Origin: Marthasterias glacialis
Taxonomy: Eukaryota > Echinodermata > Asteroidea > Forcipulatida > Asteriidae
Assembly (NCBI GenBank): GCA_911728455.2
Contig: OU452233.1
Location: 14,885,214-14,949,213, forward strand
DNA length: 64,000 bases
Reading direction: 5' to 3'
The notes beneath the pieces are model-generated. The model made no database searches. It saw nothing but the letters and a program-made list of their open reading frames with translations, and had not been told where the DNA came from. Below, in pieces: positions 1-11,842 of this stretch. Positions within the stretch are counted from its first letter, which is position 1, and every line of letters starts with the position of its first letter. Position numbers and translations under genes: made by a program.

Positions 1-174
1 GTATGAACTGGACATCCTCGGGGTGTCCTCATTCCGCGGTCCCTGGCATCCTCCCTGTTTATTCGGCATCCCCAAGACCAACATTTTCGGATAGCCCATG
101 AACAGGGCTCTCCACCCGTGTCAGACTTGTCAGTTTCCCGCCAATACTTTGGGAGATAGAGCCGTTGCTAAGTC
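1..174 (+). repeat. Partial monomer at left edge (3' part)
   Basis: The window opens inside a monomer, just before the GGACATCCTCGGGGTGTCC dyad, and runs to the first anchor. It has the GGATAGCCC / GGGCTCTCC form of the third dyad and a CTCATTCCGCGG variant. The same combination of GGATAGCCC and GGGCTCTCC directly before a TTTATTTTTT-type monomer recurs at the right edge, at M130/M131. The array therefore continues to the left of the window. Confidence 0.95.
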
Positions 175-2606
175 TTGCTTTCACTCTGTTACAGCTTCGT
201 GTACAAAAGTGCCATTAGACAGGCGTTTGAAGCGCATTCGGAGCATCCCCGCTCCCTGGTGATTTCAAGGCAGAAGATGGCCCTGGCTTGCCGGGAAAAC
301 CCGATTTTCGGATGCAGGACTATGGCAGCTAACTGCAGGTACAAGAAATTTCTCTCTAGCCCCATTATATCTGGAGTTATTGGCCGTGGCGCTGCCGACT
401 TCTGTTTTCGGCATTTATTTTTTGCTGGCTTCGGTCCAGCACACACGTAGCGGCCTTGGCTATTGTTGACGTACACACAGCATGGCCGTATGAACTGGAC
501 ATCATCGGGGTGTCCTTACTCCGGGGTCCCTGGCATCCTCCCTGTTTATCCGGCAGCCCCAAGACCAACATTTTCGGAAAGCCCATGAACAGGGCTTTCC
601 AACCGTCTCAGACTTGTCAGTTTCCCGCCAATACTTTGGGAGATAGAGCCGTTGCTAAGTCTTGTTTTCACTCTGTTACAGCTTCGTGTACAAAAGTGCC
701 ATTAGACAGGCGTTTGAAGTGCATTCGGATCATCCCCGCTCCCTGGTGATTTCAAGGCGGAAGATGGCCCTGGCTGGCCGGGAAAACCAGATTTTCGGAT
801 GCAGGACTATGGCAGCTAACTGCAGGTACAAGAAATTTCTCTGTAGCCCCATTATATCTGGAGTTATTGGCCGTGGCGCTTCCCACTGCTGTTTTCGGCA
901 TTTATTTTTTGCTGGCTTCGGTCCAGCACACACGTAGCGGCCTTGGCTATTGTTGACGTACACGCAGCATGGCCGTATGAACTGGACATCATCGGGGTGT
1001 CCTTACTCCGGGGTCCCTGGCATCCTCCCTGTTTATCCGGCAGCCCCAAGACCGACATTTTGGGATAGCCCATGAACAGGGCTTTCTAATCGTGTCAGAC
1101 TTGTCATTTTCACGCCAATACTTTGGGAGATAGAGCCGTTGCTAAGTCTTGTTTTCACTCTGTTACAGTTTCGTGTACAAAAGTGCCATTAGACAGGCGT
1201 TTGAAGCGCATTCGGAGCAACCCCGCTCCCTGGTGATTTCAAGGCGGAAGATGGCCCTGGCTTGCCGGGAAAACCCGATTTTCGGATGCAGGACTATGGC
1301 AGCTAACTGCAGGTACAGGAAATTTCTCTCTAGCCCCATTATATCTGGAGTTATTGGCCGTGGCGCTGCCGACTTCTGTTTTCGGCATTTTTTTTGCTGC
1401 TTCGGTCCAGCACACACGTAGCGGCCTTGGCTATTGTTGACGTACACACAGCATGGCCGTATGAACTGGACATCCTAGGGGTGTCCTCACTCCGCGGTCC
1501 CTGGCATCCTCCCTGTTTATCCGGCAGCCCCAAGACCAACATTTTCGGAAAGCCCATGAACAGGGCTTTCCAACCTCGTCAGACTTGTCAGTTTCCCGCC
1601 AATACTTTGGGAGATAGAGCCGTTGCTAAGTCTTGTTTTCACTCTGTTACAGCTTCGTGTACAAAAGTGCCATTAGACAGGCGTTTGAAGCGCATTCGGA
1701 GCATCCCCGCTCCCTGGTGATTTCAAGGCGGAAGACGGCCCTGGCTTGCCAGGAAAACCCGATTTTCGGATGCAGGACTATGGCAGCTAACTGCAGGTGC
1801 AAGAAATTTCTCTCTAGCCCCATTATATCTGGAGTTATTGGCCGTGGCGCTGCCGACTTCTGTTTTCAGCATTTTTTTTTGCTGGCTACCGTCCAGCACA
1901 CACGTAGCGGCCTTGGCTATTGTTGACGTACACACAGCATGGCCGTATGAACTGGACATCTTCGGGGTGTCCTCACTCCCCGGTCCCTGGCATCCTCCCT
2001 GTTTCTTCGGCAGCCCGAAGACCAAATATTTTCGGAAAGCCCATGAACAGGGCTTTCCAACCGTGTCAGACTTGTCAGTTTCCCGCCAATACTTTGGGAG
2101 ATAGAGCCGTTGCTAAGTCTTGTTTTCACTCTGTTACAGCTTCGTGTACAAAAGTGCCATTAGACAGGCGTTTGAAGCGCATTCGGAGCAACCCCGCTCC
2201 CTGGTGATTTTAAGGCGGAAGATGGCCCTGGCTTGCCGGGAAAACCAGATTTTCGGATGCAGGACTATGGCAGCTAACTGCAGGTACAAGAAATTTGTCT
2301 CTAGCCCCATTATATCTGGAGTAATTGGCCGTGGCGCTGCCGACTTCTGTTTTCGGCATTTCTTTTTTGCTGGCTTAGGTCCAGCACACACGTAGCGGCC
2401 TTGGCTATTGTTGACGTACACACAGCATGGCCGTATGAACTGGACATCCTCGGGGTGTCCTCACTCCGCGGTCCCTGGCATCCTCCCTGTTTATTCGGCA
2501 TCCCCAAGACCAACATTTTCGGATAGCCCATGAACAGGGCTCTCCAACCGTGTCAGACTTGTCAGTTTCCCGCCAATACTTTGGGAGATAGAGCCGTTGC
2601 TAAGTC
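175..2606 (+). repeat. Mixed monomers M1-M5 (no local HOR)
   Basis: Anchors lie at 175, 662, 1149, 1633 and 2120. M1 and M2 carry the TTTATTTTTT tract form otherwise seen only at the right end of the window. M2 is unusually altered: TCCCACTGC replaces GCCGACTTC near 890, and GTCATTTTCACGCC appears near 1103. M4 carries CTTCGGGG in dyad 2 and an inserted base giving CCAAATATTTTCGG near 2025; this pair of variants recurs 12 monomers later at about 7,790-7,865. No two adjacent monomers here form a local repeat of higher order. Confidence 0.9.
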
Positions 2607-4065
2607 TTGCTTTCACTCTGTTACAGCTTCGTGTACAAAAGTGCCATTAGACAGGCGTTTGAAGCGCATTCGGAGCATCCCCGCTCCCTGGTGTTTTCAA
2701 GGCAGAAGATGGCCCTGGCTTGCCGGGAAAACCCGATTTTCGGATGCAGGACTATGGCAGCTAACTGCAGGTACAAGAAATTTCTCTCTAGCCCCATTAT
2801 ATCTGGAGTTATTGGCCGTGGCGCTGCCGACTTCTGTTTTCGGCATTTTTTTTTTGCTGCTTCGGTCCAGCACACACGTAGCGGCCTTGGCTATTGTTGA
2901 CGTACACACAGCATGGCCGTATGAACTGGACATCCTAGGGGTGTCCTCACTATGCGGTCCCTGGCATCCTCCCTCTTTATTCGGCAGCCCCAAGACCAAC
3001 ATTTTCGGAAAGCCCATGAACAGGGCTTTCCAACCGTGTCAGACTTGTCAGTTTCCCGCCAATACTTTGGGAGATAGAGCCGTTGCTAAGTCTTGTTTTC
3101 ACTCTGTTACAGCTTCGTGTACAAAAGTGCCATTAGACAGGCGTTTGAAGCGCATTCGGAGCATCCCCGCTCCCTGGTGATTTCAAGGCGGAAGATGGCC
3201 CTGGCTTGCCGGGAAAACCCGATTTTCGGATGCAGGACTATGGCAGCTAACTGCAGGTACAAGAAATTTCTCTCTAGCCCCATTATATGTGGAGTTATTG
3301 GCCGTGGCGCTGCCGACTTCTGTTTTCAGCATTTTTTTTTGCTGGCTACTGTCCAGCACACACGTAGCGGCCTTGGCTATTGTTGACGTACACACAGCAT
3401 GGCCGTATGAACTGGACATCTTCGGGGTGTCCTCACTCCCCGGTCCCTGGCATTCTCCCTGTTTATTCGGCAGCCCCAAGACGAACATTTTCGGATAGCC
3501 CATGAACAGGGCTCTCCAACCGTGTCAGACTTGTCAGTTTCCCGCCAATACTTTGGGAGATAGAGCCGTTGCTAAGTCTTGCTTTCACTCTGTTACAGCT
3601 TCGTGTACAAAAGTGCCATTAGACAGGCGTTTGAAGCGCATTCGGAGCATCCCCGCTCCCTGGTGATTTCAAGGCGGAAGATGGCCCTGGCTTGCCGGGA
3701 AAACCCGATTTTCGGATGCAGGACTATGGCAGCTAACTGCAGGTGCAAGAAATTTCTGTCTAGCCCCATTATATCTGGAGTTATTGGCCGTGGCGCTGCC
3801 GACTTCTGTTTTCGGTATTTCTTTTTTGCTGGCTTAGGTCCAGCACACACGTAGCGGCCTTGGCTATTGTTGACGTACACACAGCATGGCCGTATGAACT
3901 GGACATCCTCGGGGTGTCCTCACTCCGCGGTCCCTGGCATCCTCCCTGTTTATTCGGCATCCCCAAGACCAACATTTTCGGATAGCCCATGAACAGGGCT
4001 CTCCAACCGTGTCAAACTTGTCAGTTTCCCGCCAATACTTTGGGAGATAGAGCCGTTGCTAAGTC
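2607..4065 (+). repeat. 3-monomer HOR, copy 1 (M6-M8)
   Basis: Anchors 2607, 3093 and 3579. The three monomers are distinct and ordered. The first has TGGTGTTTTCAAGGCAG, a GCTGCTTCGG hairpin and CTATGCGGTCC. The second has ATTATATGTGG, TTCAGCATT, GGCTACTGTCC and AAGACGAAC. The third has the CTTTCAC anchor, CAGGTGCAAG, TTTCTGTCTAG and GGCTTAGGTCC. The same ordered set of private variants returns 1,459 bp later, which defines the HOR. This copy differs from the next mainly in T-tract length and in GGTATTTC for GGCATTTC near 3815. Confidence 0.92.
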
Positions 4066-5523
4066 TTGCTTTCACTCTGTTACAGCTTCGTGTACAAAAG
4101 TGCCATTAGACAGGCGTTTGAAGCGCATTCGGAGCATCCCCGCTCCCTGGTGTTTTCAAGGCAGAAGATGGCCCTGGCTTGCCGGGAAAACCCGATTTTC
4201 GGATGCAGGACTATGGCAGCTAACTGCAGGTACAAGAAATTTCTCTCTAGCCCCATTATATCTGGAGTTATTGGCCGTGGCGCTGCCGACTTCTGTTTTC
4301 GGCATTTTTTTTTGCTGCTTCGGTCCAGCACACACGTAGCGGCCTTGGCTATTGTTGACGTACACACAGCATGGCCGTATGAACTGGACATCCTAGGGGT
4401 GTCCTCACTATGCGGTCCCTGGCATCCTCCCTCTTTATTCGGCAGCCCCAAGACCAACATTTTCGGAAAGCCCATGAACAGGGCTTTCCAACCGTGTCAG
4501 ACTTGTCAGTTTCCCGCCAATACTTTGGGAGATAGAGCCGTTGCTAAGTCTTGTTTTCACTCTGTTACAGCTTCGTGTACAAAAGTGCCATTAGACAGGC
4601 GTTTGAAGCGCATTCGGAGCATCCCCGCTCCCTGGTAATTTCAAGGCGGAAGATGGCCCTGGCTTGCCGGGAAAACCCGATTTTCGGATGCAGGACTATG
4701 GCAGCTAACTGCAGGTACAAGAAATTTCTCTCTAGCCCCATTATATGTGGAGTTATTGGCCGTGGCGCTGCCGACTTCTGTTTTCAGCATTTTTTTTTGC
4801 TGGCTACTGTCCAGCACACACGTAGCGGCCTTGGCTATTGTTGACGTACACACAGCATGGCCGTATGAACTGGACATCTTCGGGGTGTCCTCACTCCCCG
4901 GTCCCTGGCATTCTCCCTGTTTATTCGGCAGCCCCAAGACGAACATTTTCGGATAGCCCATGAACAGGGCTCTCCAACCGTGTCAGACTTGTCAGTTTCC
5001 CGCCAATACTTTGGGAGATAGAGCCGTTGCTAAGTCTTGCTTTCACTCTGTTACAGCTTCGTGTACAAAAGTGCCATTAGACAGGCGTTTGAAGTGCATT
5101 CGGAGCATCCCCGCTCCCTGGTGATTTCAAGGCGGAAGATGGCCCTGGCTTGCCGGGAAAACCCGATTTTCGGATGCAGGACTATGGCAGCTAACTGCAG
5201 GTGCAAGAAATTTCTGTCTAGCCCCATTATATCTGGAGTTATTGGCCGTGGCGCTGCCGACTTCTGTTTTCGGCATTTCTTTTTTGCTGGCTTAGGTCCA
5301 GCACACACGTAGCGGCCTTGGCTATTGTTGACGTACACACAGCATGGCCGTATGAACTGGACATCCTCGGGGTGTCCTCACTCCGCGGTCCCTGGCATCC
5401 TCCCTGTTTATTCGGCATCCCCAAGACCAACATTTTCGGATAGCCCATGAACAGGGCTCTCCAACCGTGTCGAACTTGTCAGTTTCCCGCCAATACTTTG
5501 GGAGATAGAGCCGTTGCTAAGTC
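4066..5523 (+). repeat. 3-monomer HOR, copy 2 (M9-M11)
   Basis: Anchors 4066, 4551 and 5037, in the same order of private variants as copy 1. Small differences include GGTAATTTC for GGTGATTTC near 4635 and GAAGTGCATTC for GAAGCGCATTC near 5091. The near-identity over 1,458 bp contrasts with the few-percent divergence between different monomers of the set. Confidence 0.92.
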
Positions 5524-6981
5524 TTGCTTTCACTCTGTTACAGCTTCGTGTACAAAAGTGCCATTAGACAGGCGTTTGAAGCGCATTCGGAGCATCCCCG
5601 CTCCCTGGTGTTTTCAAGGCAGAAGATGGCCCTGGCTTGCCGGGAAAACCCAATTTTCGGATGCAGGACTATGGCAGCTAACTGCAGGTACAAGAAATTT
5701 CTCTCTAGCCCCATTATATCTGGAGTTATTGGCCGTGGCGCTGCCGACTTCTGTTTTCGGCATTTTTTTTTGCTGCTTCGGTCCAGCACACACGTAGCGG
5801 CCTTGGCTATTGTTGACGTACACACAGCATGGCCATATGAACTGGACATCCTAGGGGTGTCCTCACTATGCGGTCCCTGGCATCCTCCCTCTTTATTCGG
5901 CAGCCCCAAGACCAACATTTTCGGAAAGCCCATGAACAGGGCTTTCCAACCGTGTCAGACTTGTCAGTTTCCCGCCAATACTTTGGGAGATAGAGCCGTT
6001 GCTAAGTCTTGTTTTCACTCTGTTACAGCTTCGTGTACAAAAGTGCCATTAGACAGGCGTTTGAAGCGCATTCGGAGCATCCCCGCTCCCTGGTGATTTC
6101 AAGGCGGAAGATGGCCCTGGCTTGCCGGGAAAACCCGATTTTCGGATGCAGGACTATGGCAGCTAACTGCAGGTACAAGAAATTTCTCTCTAGCCCCATT
6201 ATATGTGGAGTTATTGGCCGTGGCGCTGCCGACTTCTGTTTTCAGCATTTTTTTTTGCTTGCTACTGTCCAGCACACACGTAGCGGCCTTGGCTATTGTT
6301 GACGTACACACAGCATGGCCGTATGAACTGGACATCTTCGGGGTGTCCTCACTCCCCGGTCCCTGGCATTCTCCCTGTTTATTCGGCAGCCCCAAGACGA
6401 ACATTTTCGGATAGCCCATGAACAGGGCTCTCCAACCGTGTCAGACTTGTCAGTTTCCCGCCAATACTTTGGGAGATAGAGCCGTTGCTAAGTCTTGCTT
6501 TCACTCTGTTACAGCTTCGTGTACAAAAGTGCCATTAGACAGGCGTTTGAAGCGCATTCGGAGCATCCCCGCTCCCTGGTGATTTCAAGGCGGAAGATGG
6601 CCCTGGCTTGCCGGGAAAACCCGATTTTCGGATGCAGGACTATGGCAGCTAACTGCAGGTGCAAGAAATTTCTGTCTAGCCCCATTATATCTGGAGTTAT
6701 TGGCCGTGGCGCTGCCGACTTCTGTTTTCGGCATTTTTTTTTTGCTGGCTTAGGTCCAGCACACAGGTAGCCGCCTTGGCTATTGCTGACGTACACACAG
6801 CATGGCTGTATGAACTGGACATCCTCAGGGTGTACTCACTCCGCGGTCCTTGGCATCCTCCCTGTTTATTCGGCTTCCCCAAGACTAACTTTTTCGGATA
6901 GCCCATGAACAGGGTTTTCCAACCGTGTCAGACTTGTCAGTTTCCCGCCAATACTTTGGGAGATAGAGCCGTTGCTAAGTC
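5524..6981 (+). repeat. 3-monomer HOR, copy 3 (M12-M14), diverged tail
   Basis: Anchors 5524, 6009 and 6495. The copy matches the two upstream copies through about 6,750. From about 6,765 to 6,905 its last monomer departs sharply, with ACACAGGTAGCCGCC, TTGCTGACGTAC, ATGGCTGTATG, CTCAGGGTGTACTC and CTTCCCCAAGACTAAC. Part of that tail (CTTCCCCAAGACTAAC, TTTTTCGG) recurs at about 9,300-9,325. The HOR block therefore ends in a segment related to the next region. Confidence 0.9.
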
Positions 6982-9411
6982 TTGTTTTCACTCTGTTACA
7001 GCTTCGTGTACAAAAGTGCCATTAGACAGGCGTTTGAAGCGCATTCGGAGCATCCCCGCTCCCTGGTGATTTCAAGGCGGAAGATGGCCCTGGCTGGCCG
7101 GGAAAACCCGATTTTTGGATGTGGACTATGGCAGCTAACTGCAGGTACAAGAAATTTCTCTCTAGCCCCATTATATCTGGAGTTATTGGCCGTGGCGCTG
7201 CCGACTTCTGTTTTTGGCATTTTTTTTGCTGGCTTAGGTCCAGCACACACGTAACGGCCTTGGCTATTGTTGACGTACACACAGCATGGCCGTATGAACT
7301 GGACAACATCGGGGTGTCCTCACTCAACGGTATCTGGCGTCCTTCCTGTTTATCCGGCATCCCCAAGAACAACATTTTCGGATAGCCCATGAACAGGGCT
7401 TTCCAACCGTATCAGACTTGTCAGTTTCCCGCCAATACTTTGGGAGATAGAGCCGTTGCTAAGTCTTGTTTTCACTCTGTTACAGCTTCGTGTACAAAAG
7501 TGCCATTAGACAGGCGTTTGAAGCGCATTCGGAGCATCTCGCTCCCTGGTGATTTCAAGGCGGAAGACGGCCCTGGCTTGCCGGGAAAACCAAATTTTCG
7601 GATGCAGGACTATGGCAGCTAACTGCAGGTACAAGAAATTTCTCTCTAGCCCCATTATATCTGGAGTTATTGGCCGTGGCGCTGCCGACTTCTGTTTTCG
7701 GCATTTCTTTTTTGCTGGCTTAGGTCCAGCACACACGTAGCGGCCTTGGCTATTGTTGACGTACACACAGCATGGCCGTATGAACTGGACATCTTCGGGG
7801 TGTCCTCACTCCCCGGTCCCTGGCATCCTCCGTGTTTCTTCGGCAGCCCGAAGACCAAATATTTTCGGAAAGCCCATGAACAGGGCTTTCCAACCGCGTC
7901 AGACTTGTCAGTTTCCCGCCAATACTTTGGGAGATAGAGCCGTTGCTAAGTCTTGTTTTCACTCTGTTACAGCTTCGTGTACAAAAGTGCCATTAGACAG
8001 GCGTTTGAAGCGCATTCGGAGCATCCCCGCTCCCTGGTGATTTCAAGGCGGAAGACGGCCCTGGCTTGCCGGGAAAACCCGATTTTCGGATGCAGGACTA
8101 TGGCAGCTAACTGCAGGTGCAAGAAATTTCTCTCTAGCCCCATTATATCTGGAGTTATTGGCCGTGGCGCTGCCGACTTCTGGTTTCGGCAATTCTTTTT
8201 TGCTGGCTTAGGTCCAGCACACACGTAGCGGCCTTGGCTATTGTTGACGTACACACAGCATGGCCGTATGAACTGGACATCCTCGCTGTGTCCTCACTCC
8301 GTGGTCCCTGGCATCCTCCCTGTTTATTCGGCATCCCCAAGACCAACATTTTCGGATAGCCCATGAACAGGGCTCTCCAACCGTGTCAGACTTGTCAGTT
8401 TCCCGCCAATACTTTGGGAGATAGAGCCGTTGCTAAGTCTTGCTTTCACTCTGTTACAGCTTCGTGTACAAAAGTGCCATTAGACAGGCGTTTGAAGCGC
8501 ATTCGGAGCATCCCCGCTCCCTGGTGATTTCAAGGCGGAAGATGGCCCTGGCTTGCCGGGAAAACCCGATTTTCGGATGCAGGACTATGGCAGCTAACTG
8601 CAGGTACAAGAAATTTCTCTCTAGCCCCATTATATCTGGAGTTATTGGCCGTGGCGCTGCCGACTTCTGTTTTCGGCATTTTTTTTTTGCTGCTTCGGTC
8701 CAGCACACACGTAGCGGCCTTGGCTATTGTTGACGTACACACAGCATGGCCGTATGAACTGGACATCCTAGGGGTGTCCTCACTATGCGGTCCCTGGCAT
8801 CCTCCCTCTTTATTTGGCAGCCCCAAGACCAACATTTTCGGAAAGCCCATGAACAGGGCTTTCCAACCGTGTCAGACTTGTCAGTTTCCCGCCAATACTT
8901 TGGGAGATAGAGCCGTTGCTAAGTCTTGTTTTCACTCTGTTACAGCTTCGTGTACAAAAGTGCCATTAGACAGGCGTTTGAAGCGCATTCGGAGCATCCC
9001 CGCTCCCTGGTGATTTCAAGGCGGAAGATGGCCCTGGCTTGCCGGGAAAACCCAATTTTCGGATGCAGGACTATGGCAGCTAACTGCAGGTACAAGAAAT
9101 TTCTCTCTAGCCCCATTATATCTGGAGTTATTGGCCGTGGCGCTGCCGACTTCTGTTTTCAGCATTTTTTTTTGCTGGCTACGGTCCAGCACACACGTAG
9201 CGGCCTTTGCTATTGTTGACGTACACACAGCATGGCCGTATGAACTGGACATCTTCGGGGTGTCCTCACTCCGCGGTCCTTGGCATCCTCCCTGTTTATT
9301 CGGCTTCCCCAAGACTAACTTTTTCGGATAGCCCATGAACAGGGCTTTCCAACCGTGTCAGACTTGTCAGTTTCCCGCCAATACTTTGGGAGATAGAGCC
9401 GTTGCTAAGTC
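6982..9411 (+). repeat. Mixed monomers M15-M19
   Basis: Anchors 6982, 7466, 7953, 8440 and 8926. M15 has GGATGTGGACTATGG (a 1-bp deletion) and GGTATCTGGCGTCC; both return in M20, 2,430 bp (5 monomers) later. M16 lacks one C in GGAGCATCTCGCTCC near 7535. The stretch from late M16 through M19 matches late M4 through M7 at a constant offset of 5,833 bp (12 monomers), including CTATGCGGTCC near 8783. Confidence 0.88.
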
Positions 9412-10871
9412 TTGTTTTCACTCTGTTACAGCTTCGTGTACAAAAAGTGCCATTAGACAGGCGTTTGAAGCGCATTCGGAGCATCCCCGCTCCCTGGTGA
9501 TTTCAAGGCGGAAGATGGCCCTGGCTGGCCGGGAAAACCCGATTTTTGGATGTGGACTATGGCAGCTAACTGCAGGTACAAGAAATTTCTGTCTAGCCCC
9601 ATTATATCTGGAGTTATTGGCCGTGGCGCTGCCGACTTCTGTTTTTGGCATTTTTTTTGCTGGCTTCGGTCCAGCACACACGTAGCGGCCTTGGCTATTG
9701 TTGACGTACACACAGCATGGCCGTATGAACTGGACAACATCGGGGTGTCCTCACTCCACGGTATCTGGCGTCCTTCCTGTTTATCCGGCATCCCCAAGAA
9801 CAACATTTTCGGATAGCCCATGAACAGGGCTTTCCAACCGTATCAGACTTGTCAGTTTCCCGCCAATACTTTGGGAGATAGAGCCGTTGCTAAGTCTTGT
9901 TTTCACTCTGTTACAGCTTCGTGTACAAAAGTGCCATTAGACAGGCGTTTGAAGCGCATTCGGAGCATCCCCGCTCCCTGGTGATTTCAAGGCGGAAGAT
10001 GGCCCTGGCTGGCCGGGAAAACCCGATTTTCGGATGCAGGACTATGGCAGCTAACTGCAGGTACTAGAAATTTCTCTCTAGCCCCAATTATATCTGGAGT
10101 TATTGGCCGTGGCGCTGCCGACTTCTGTTTTCGGCATTTCTTTTTTGCTGGCTTAGGTCCAGCATACACGTAGCGGCCTTGGCTATTGTTGACGTACACA
10201 CAGCATGGCCGTATGAACTGGACATCCTCGGGATGTCCTCACTCCGCGGTCCCTGGCATCCTTCCTGTTTATTCGGCATCCCCAAGACCGACATTTTCGG
10301 ATAGCCCATGAACAAGGCTTTCCAACCGTATCAGACTTGTCAGTTTCCCGCCAATACTTTGGGAGATAGAGCCGTTGCTAAGTCTTGTTTTCACTCTGTT
10401 ACAGCTTCGTGTACAAAAGTGCCATTAGACAGGCGTTTGAAGCGCATTCGGAGCATCTCCGCTCCCTGGTGATTTCAAGGCGGAAGATGGCCCTGGCTTG
10501 CCGGGAAAACTAGATTTTCGGATGCAGGACTATGGCAGCTAACTGCAGGTGCAAGAAATTTCTCTCTAGCCCCATTATATCTGGAGTTATTGGCCGTGGC
10601 GCTGCCGACTTCTGTTTTAGGCATTTCTTTTTTGCTGGCTTAGGTCCAGCACACACGTAGCGGCCTTGGCTATTGTTGACGTACACACAGCATGGCCGTA
10701 TGAACTGGACATCCTCGGGGTGTCCTCACTCCGCGGTCCCTGGCATCTCCCCTGTTTCTTCGGCATCCCCAAGACCAACATTTTCGGATAGCCATTGAAC
10801 AGGGCTCTCCAACCGTGTCAGACTTGTCAGTTTCCCGCCAATACTTTGAAAGATAGAGCCGTTGCTAAGTC
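9412..10871 (+). repeat. Decayed monomers M20-M22
   Basis: Anchors 9412, 9897 and 10385. These are among the more mutated copies. M20 has an extra A in ACAAAAAGTGCC near 9442 and the M15-type 1-bp deletion. M21 has CAGGTACTAGAAATTT and an extra A in CCCCAATTATATC. M22 has AACTAGATTTTCGG, TTTTAGGCATTTC, GGCATCTCCCCTG and GCCATTGAACAGG, and CTTTGAAAGATAG lies just before M23. Such private changes suggest copies that have escaped recent homogenisation. Confidence 0.85.
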
Positions 10872-11842
10872 TTGCTTTCACTCTGTTACAGCTTCGTGTA
10901 CAAAAGTGCCATTAGACAGGCGTTTGAAGCGCATTCGGAGCATCCCCGCTCCCTGGTGATTTGAGGGCGGAAGATGGCCCTGGCTTGCCGGGAAAACCCG
11001 ATTTTCGGATGCAGGACTATGGCAGCTAACTGCAGGTACAAGAAATTTCTCTCTAGCCCCATTATATCTGTGGTTATTGGCCGTGGCGCTGCTGACTTCT
11101 GTTTTCGGCATTTTTTTTGCTGCTTCGGTCCAGCACACACGTAGAGGCCTTGGCTATTGTTGACGTACACACAGCATGGCCGTATGAACTGGACATCCTC
11201 GGGGTGTCCTCACACCGCGGTCCCTGGCATCCTCCCTGTTTATTCGACAGCCCCAAGACCAACATTTTCGGAAAGCCCATGAACAGGGCTTTCCAACCGT
11301 GTCAGACTTGTCAGTTTCCCGCCAATACTTTGGGAGATAGAGCCGTTGCTAAGTCTTGTTTTCACTCTGTTACAGCTTCGTGTACAAAAGTGCCATTAGA
11401 CAGGCGTTTGAAGCGCATTCGGAGCATCCCCGCTCCCTGGTGATTTCAAGGCGGAAGATGGCCCTGACTGTCCGGGAAACCCCGATTTTCGGATGCAGGA
11501 CTATGGCAGCTAACTGCAGGTACAAGAAATTTCTCTCTAGCCCCATTATATCTGGAGTTATTGGCCGTGGCGCTGCCGACTTCTGTTTTCGGCATTTCTT
11601 TTTTGCTGGCTTCGGTCCAGCACACACGTAGCGGCCTTGGCTATTGTTGACGTACACACAGCATGGCCGTATGAACTGGACATCCTCGGGGTGTCCTCAC
11701 TCCGCGGTCCCTGGCATCCTCCCTGTTTATTCGGCATCCCCAAGACCAACATTTTCGGATAGCCCATGAACAGGGCTCTCCAACCGTGTCAGACTTGTCA
11801 GTTTCCCGCCAATACTTTGGGAGATAGAGCCGTTGCTAAGTC
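10872..11842 (+). repeat. 2-monomer HOR, copy 1 (M23-M24)
   Basis: Anchors 10872 and 11356. M23 has the CTTTCAC anchor, a short GCTGCTTCGG hairpin and a 484-bp length. M24 is the first monomer in the window with ACTGTCCGGGAAACCCC (near 11,466). The pair recurs immediately downstream at an offset of 971 bp. M23 also carries its own changes: TTTGAGGGCGG, ATCTGTGGTTATTGG and GTAGAGGCC. Confidence 0.87.

Noticed and set aside
175..450. Open frame of about 91 codons repeated in most monomers (and 190-216-codon chains such as 2530-3180)
   Set aside because: It starts at TTG rather than ATG. It recurs only because the repeat recurs, and other frames on both strands are equally open. It is broken by stops or one-base indels in several copies (7.5, 9.4, 10.0 and 10.5 kb). 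The unit is 3x162+1 bp, so frame is not kept from copy to copy. Chains arise where a T-tract length change happens to restore frame.
189..476. Lysine/arginine-rich 95-codon open frame on the minus strand, repeated per unit
   Set aside because: It starts at GTG, overlaps the plus-strand frame throughout, is interrupted in some copies, and shows no recognisable domain. It is a shadow of the satellite.
377..586. ATG-started 68-71-codon open frame on the minus strand across dyads 2 and 3
   Set aside because: It has a proper ATG but no recognisable domain and no conservation beyond that of the repeat itself. Its ATG is the complement of the CAT in the dyad 3 spacer.
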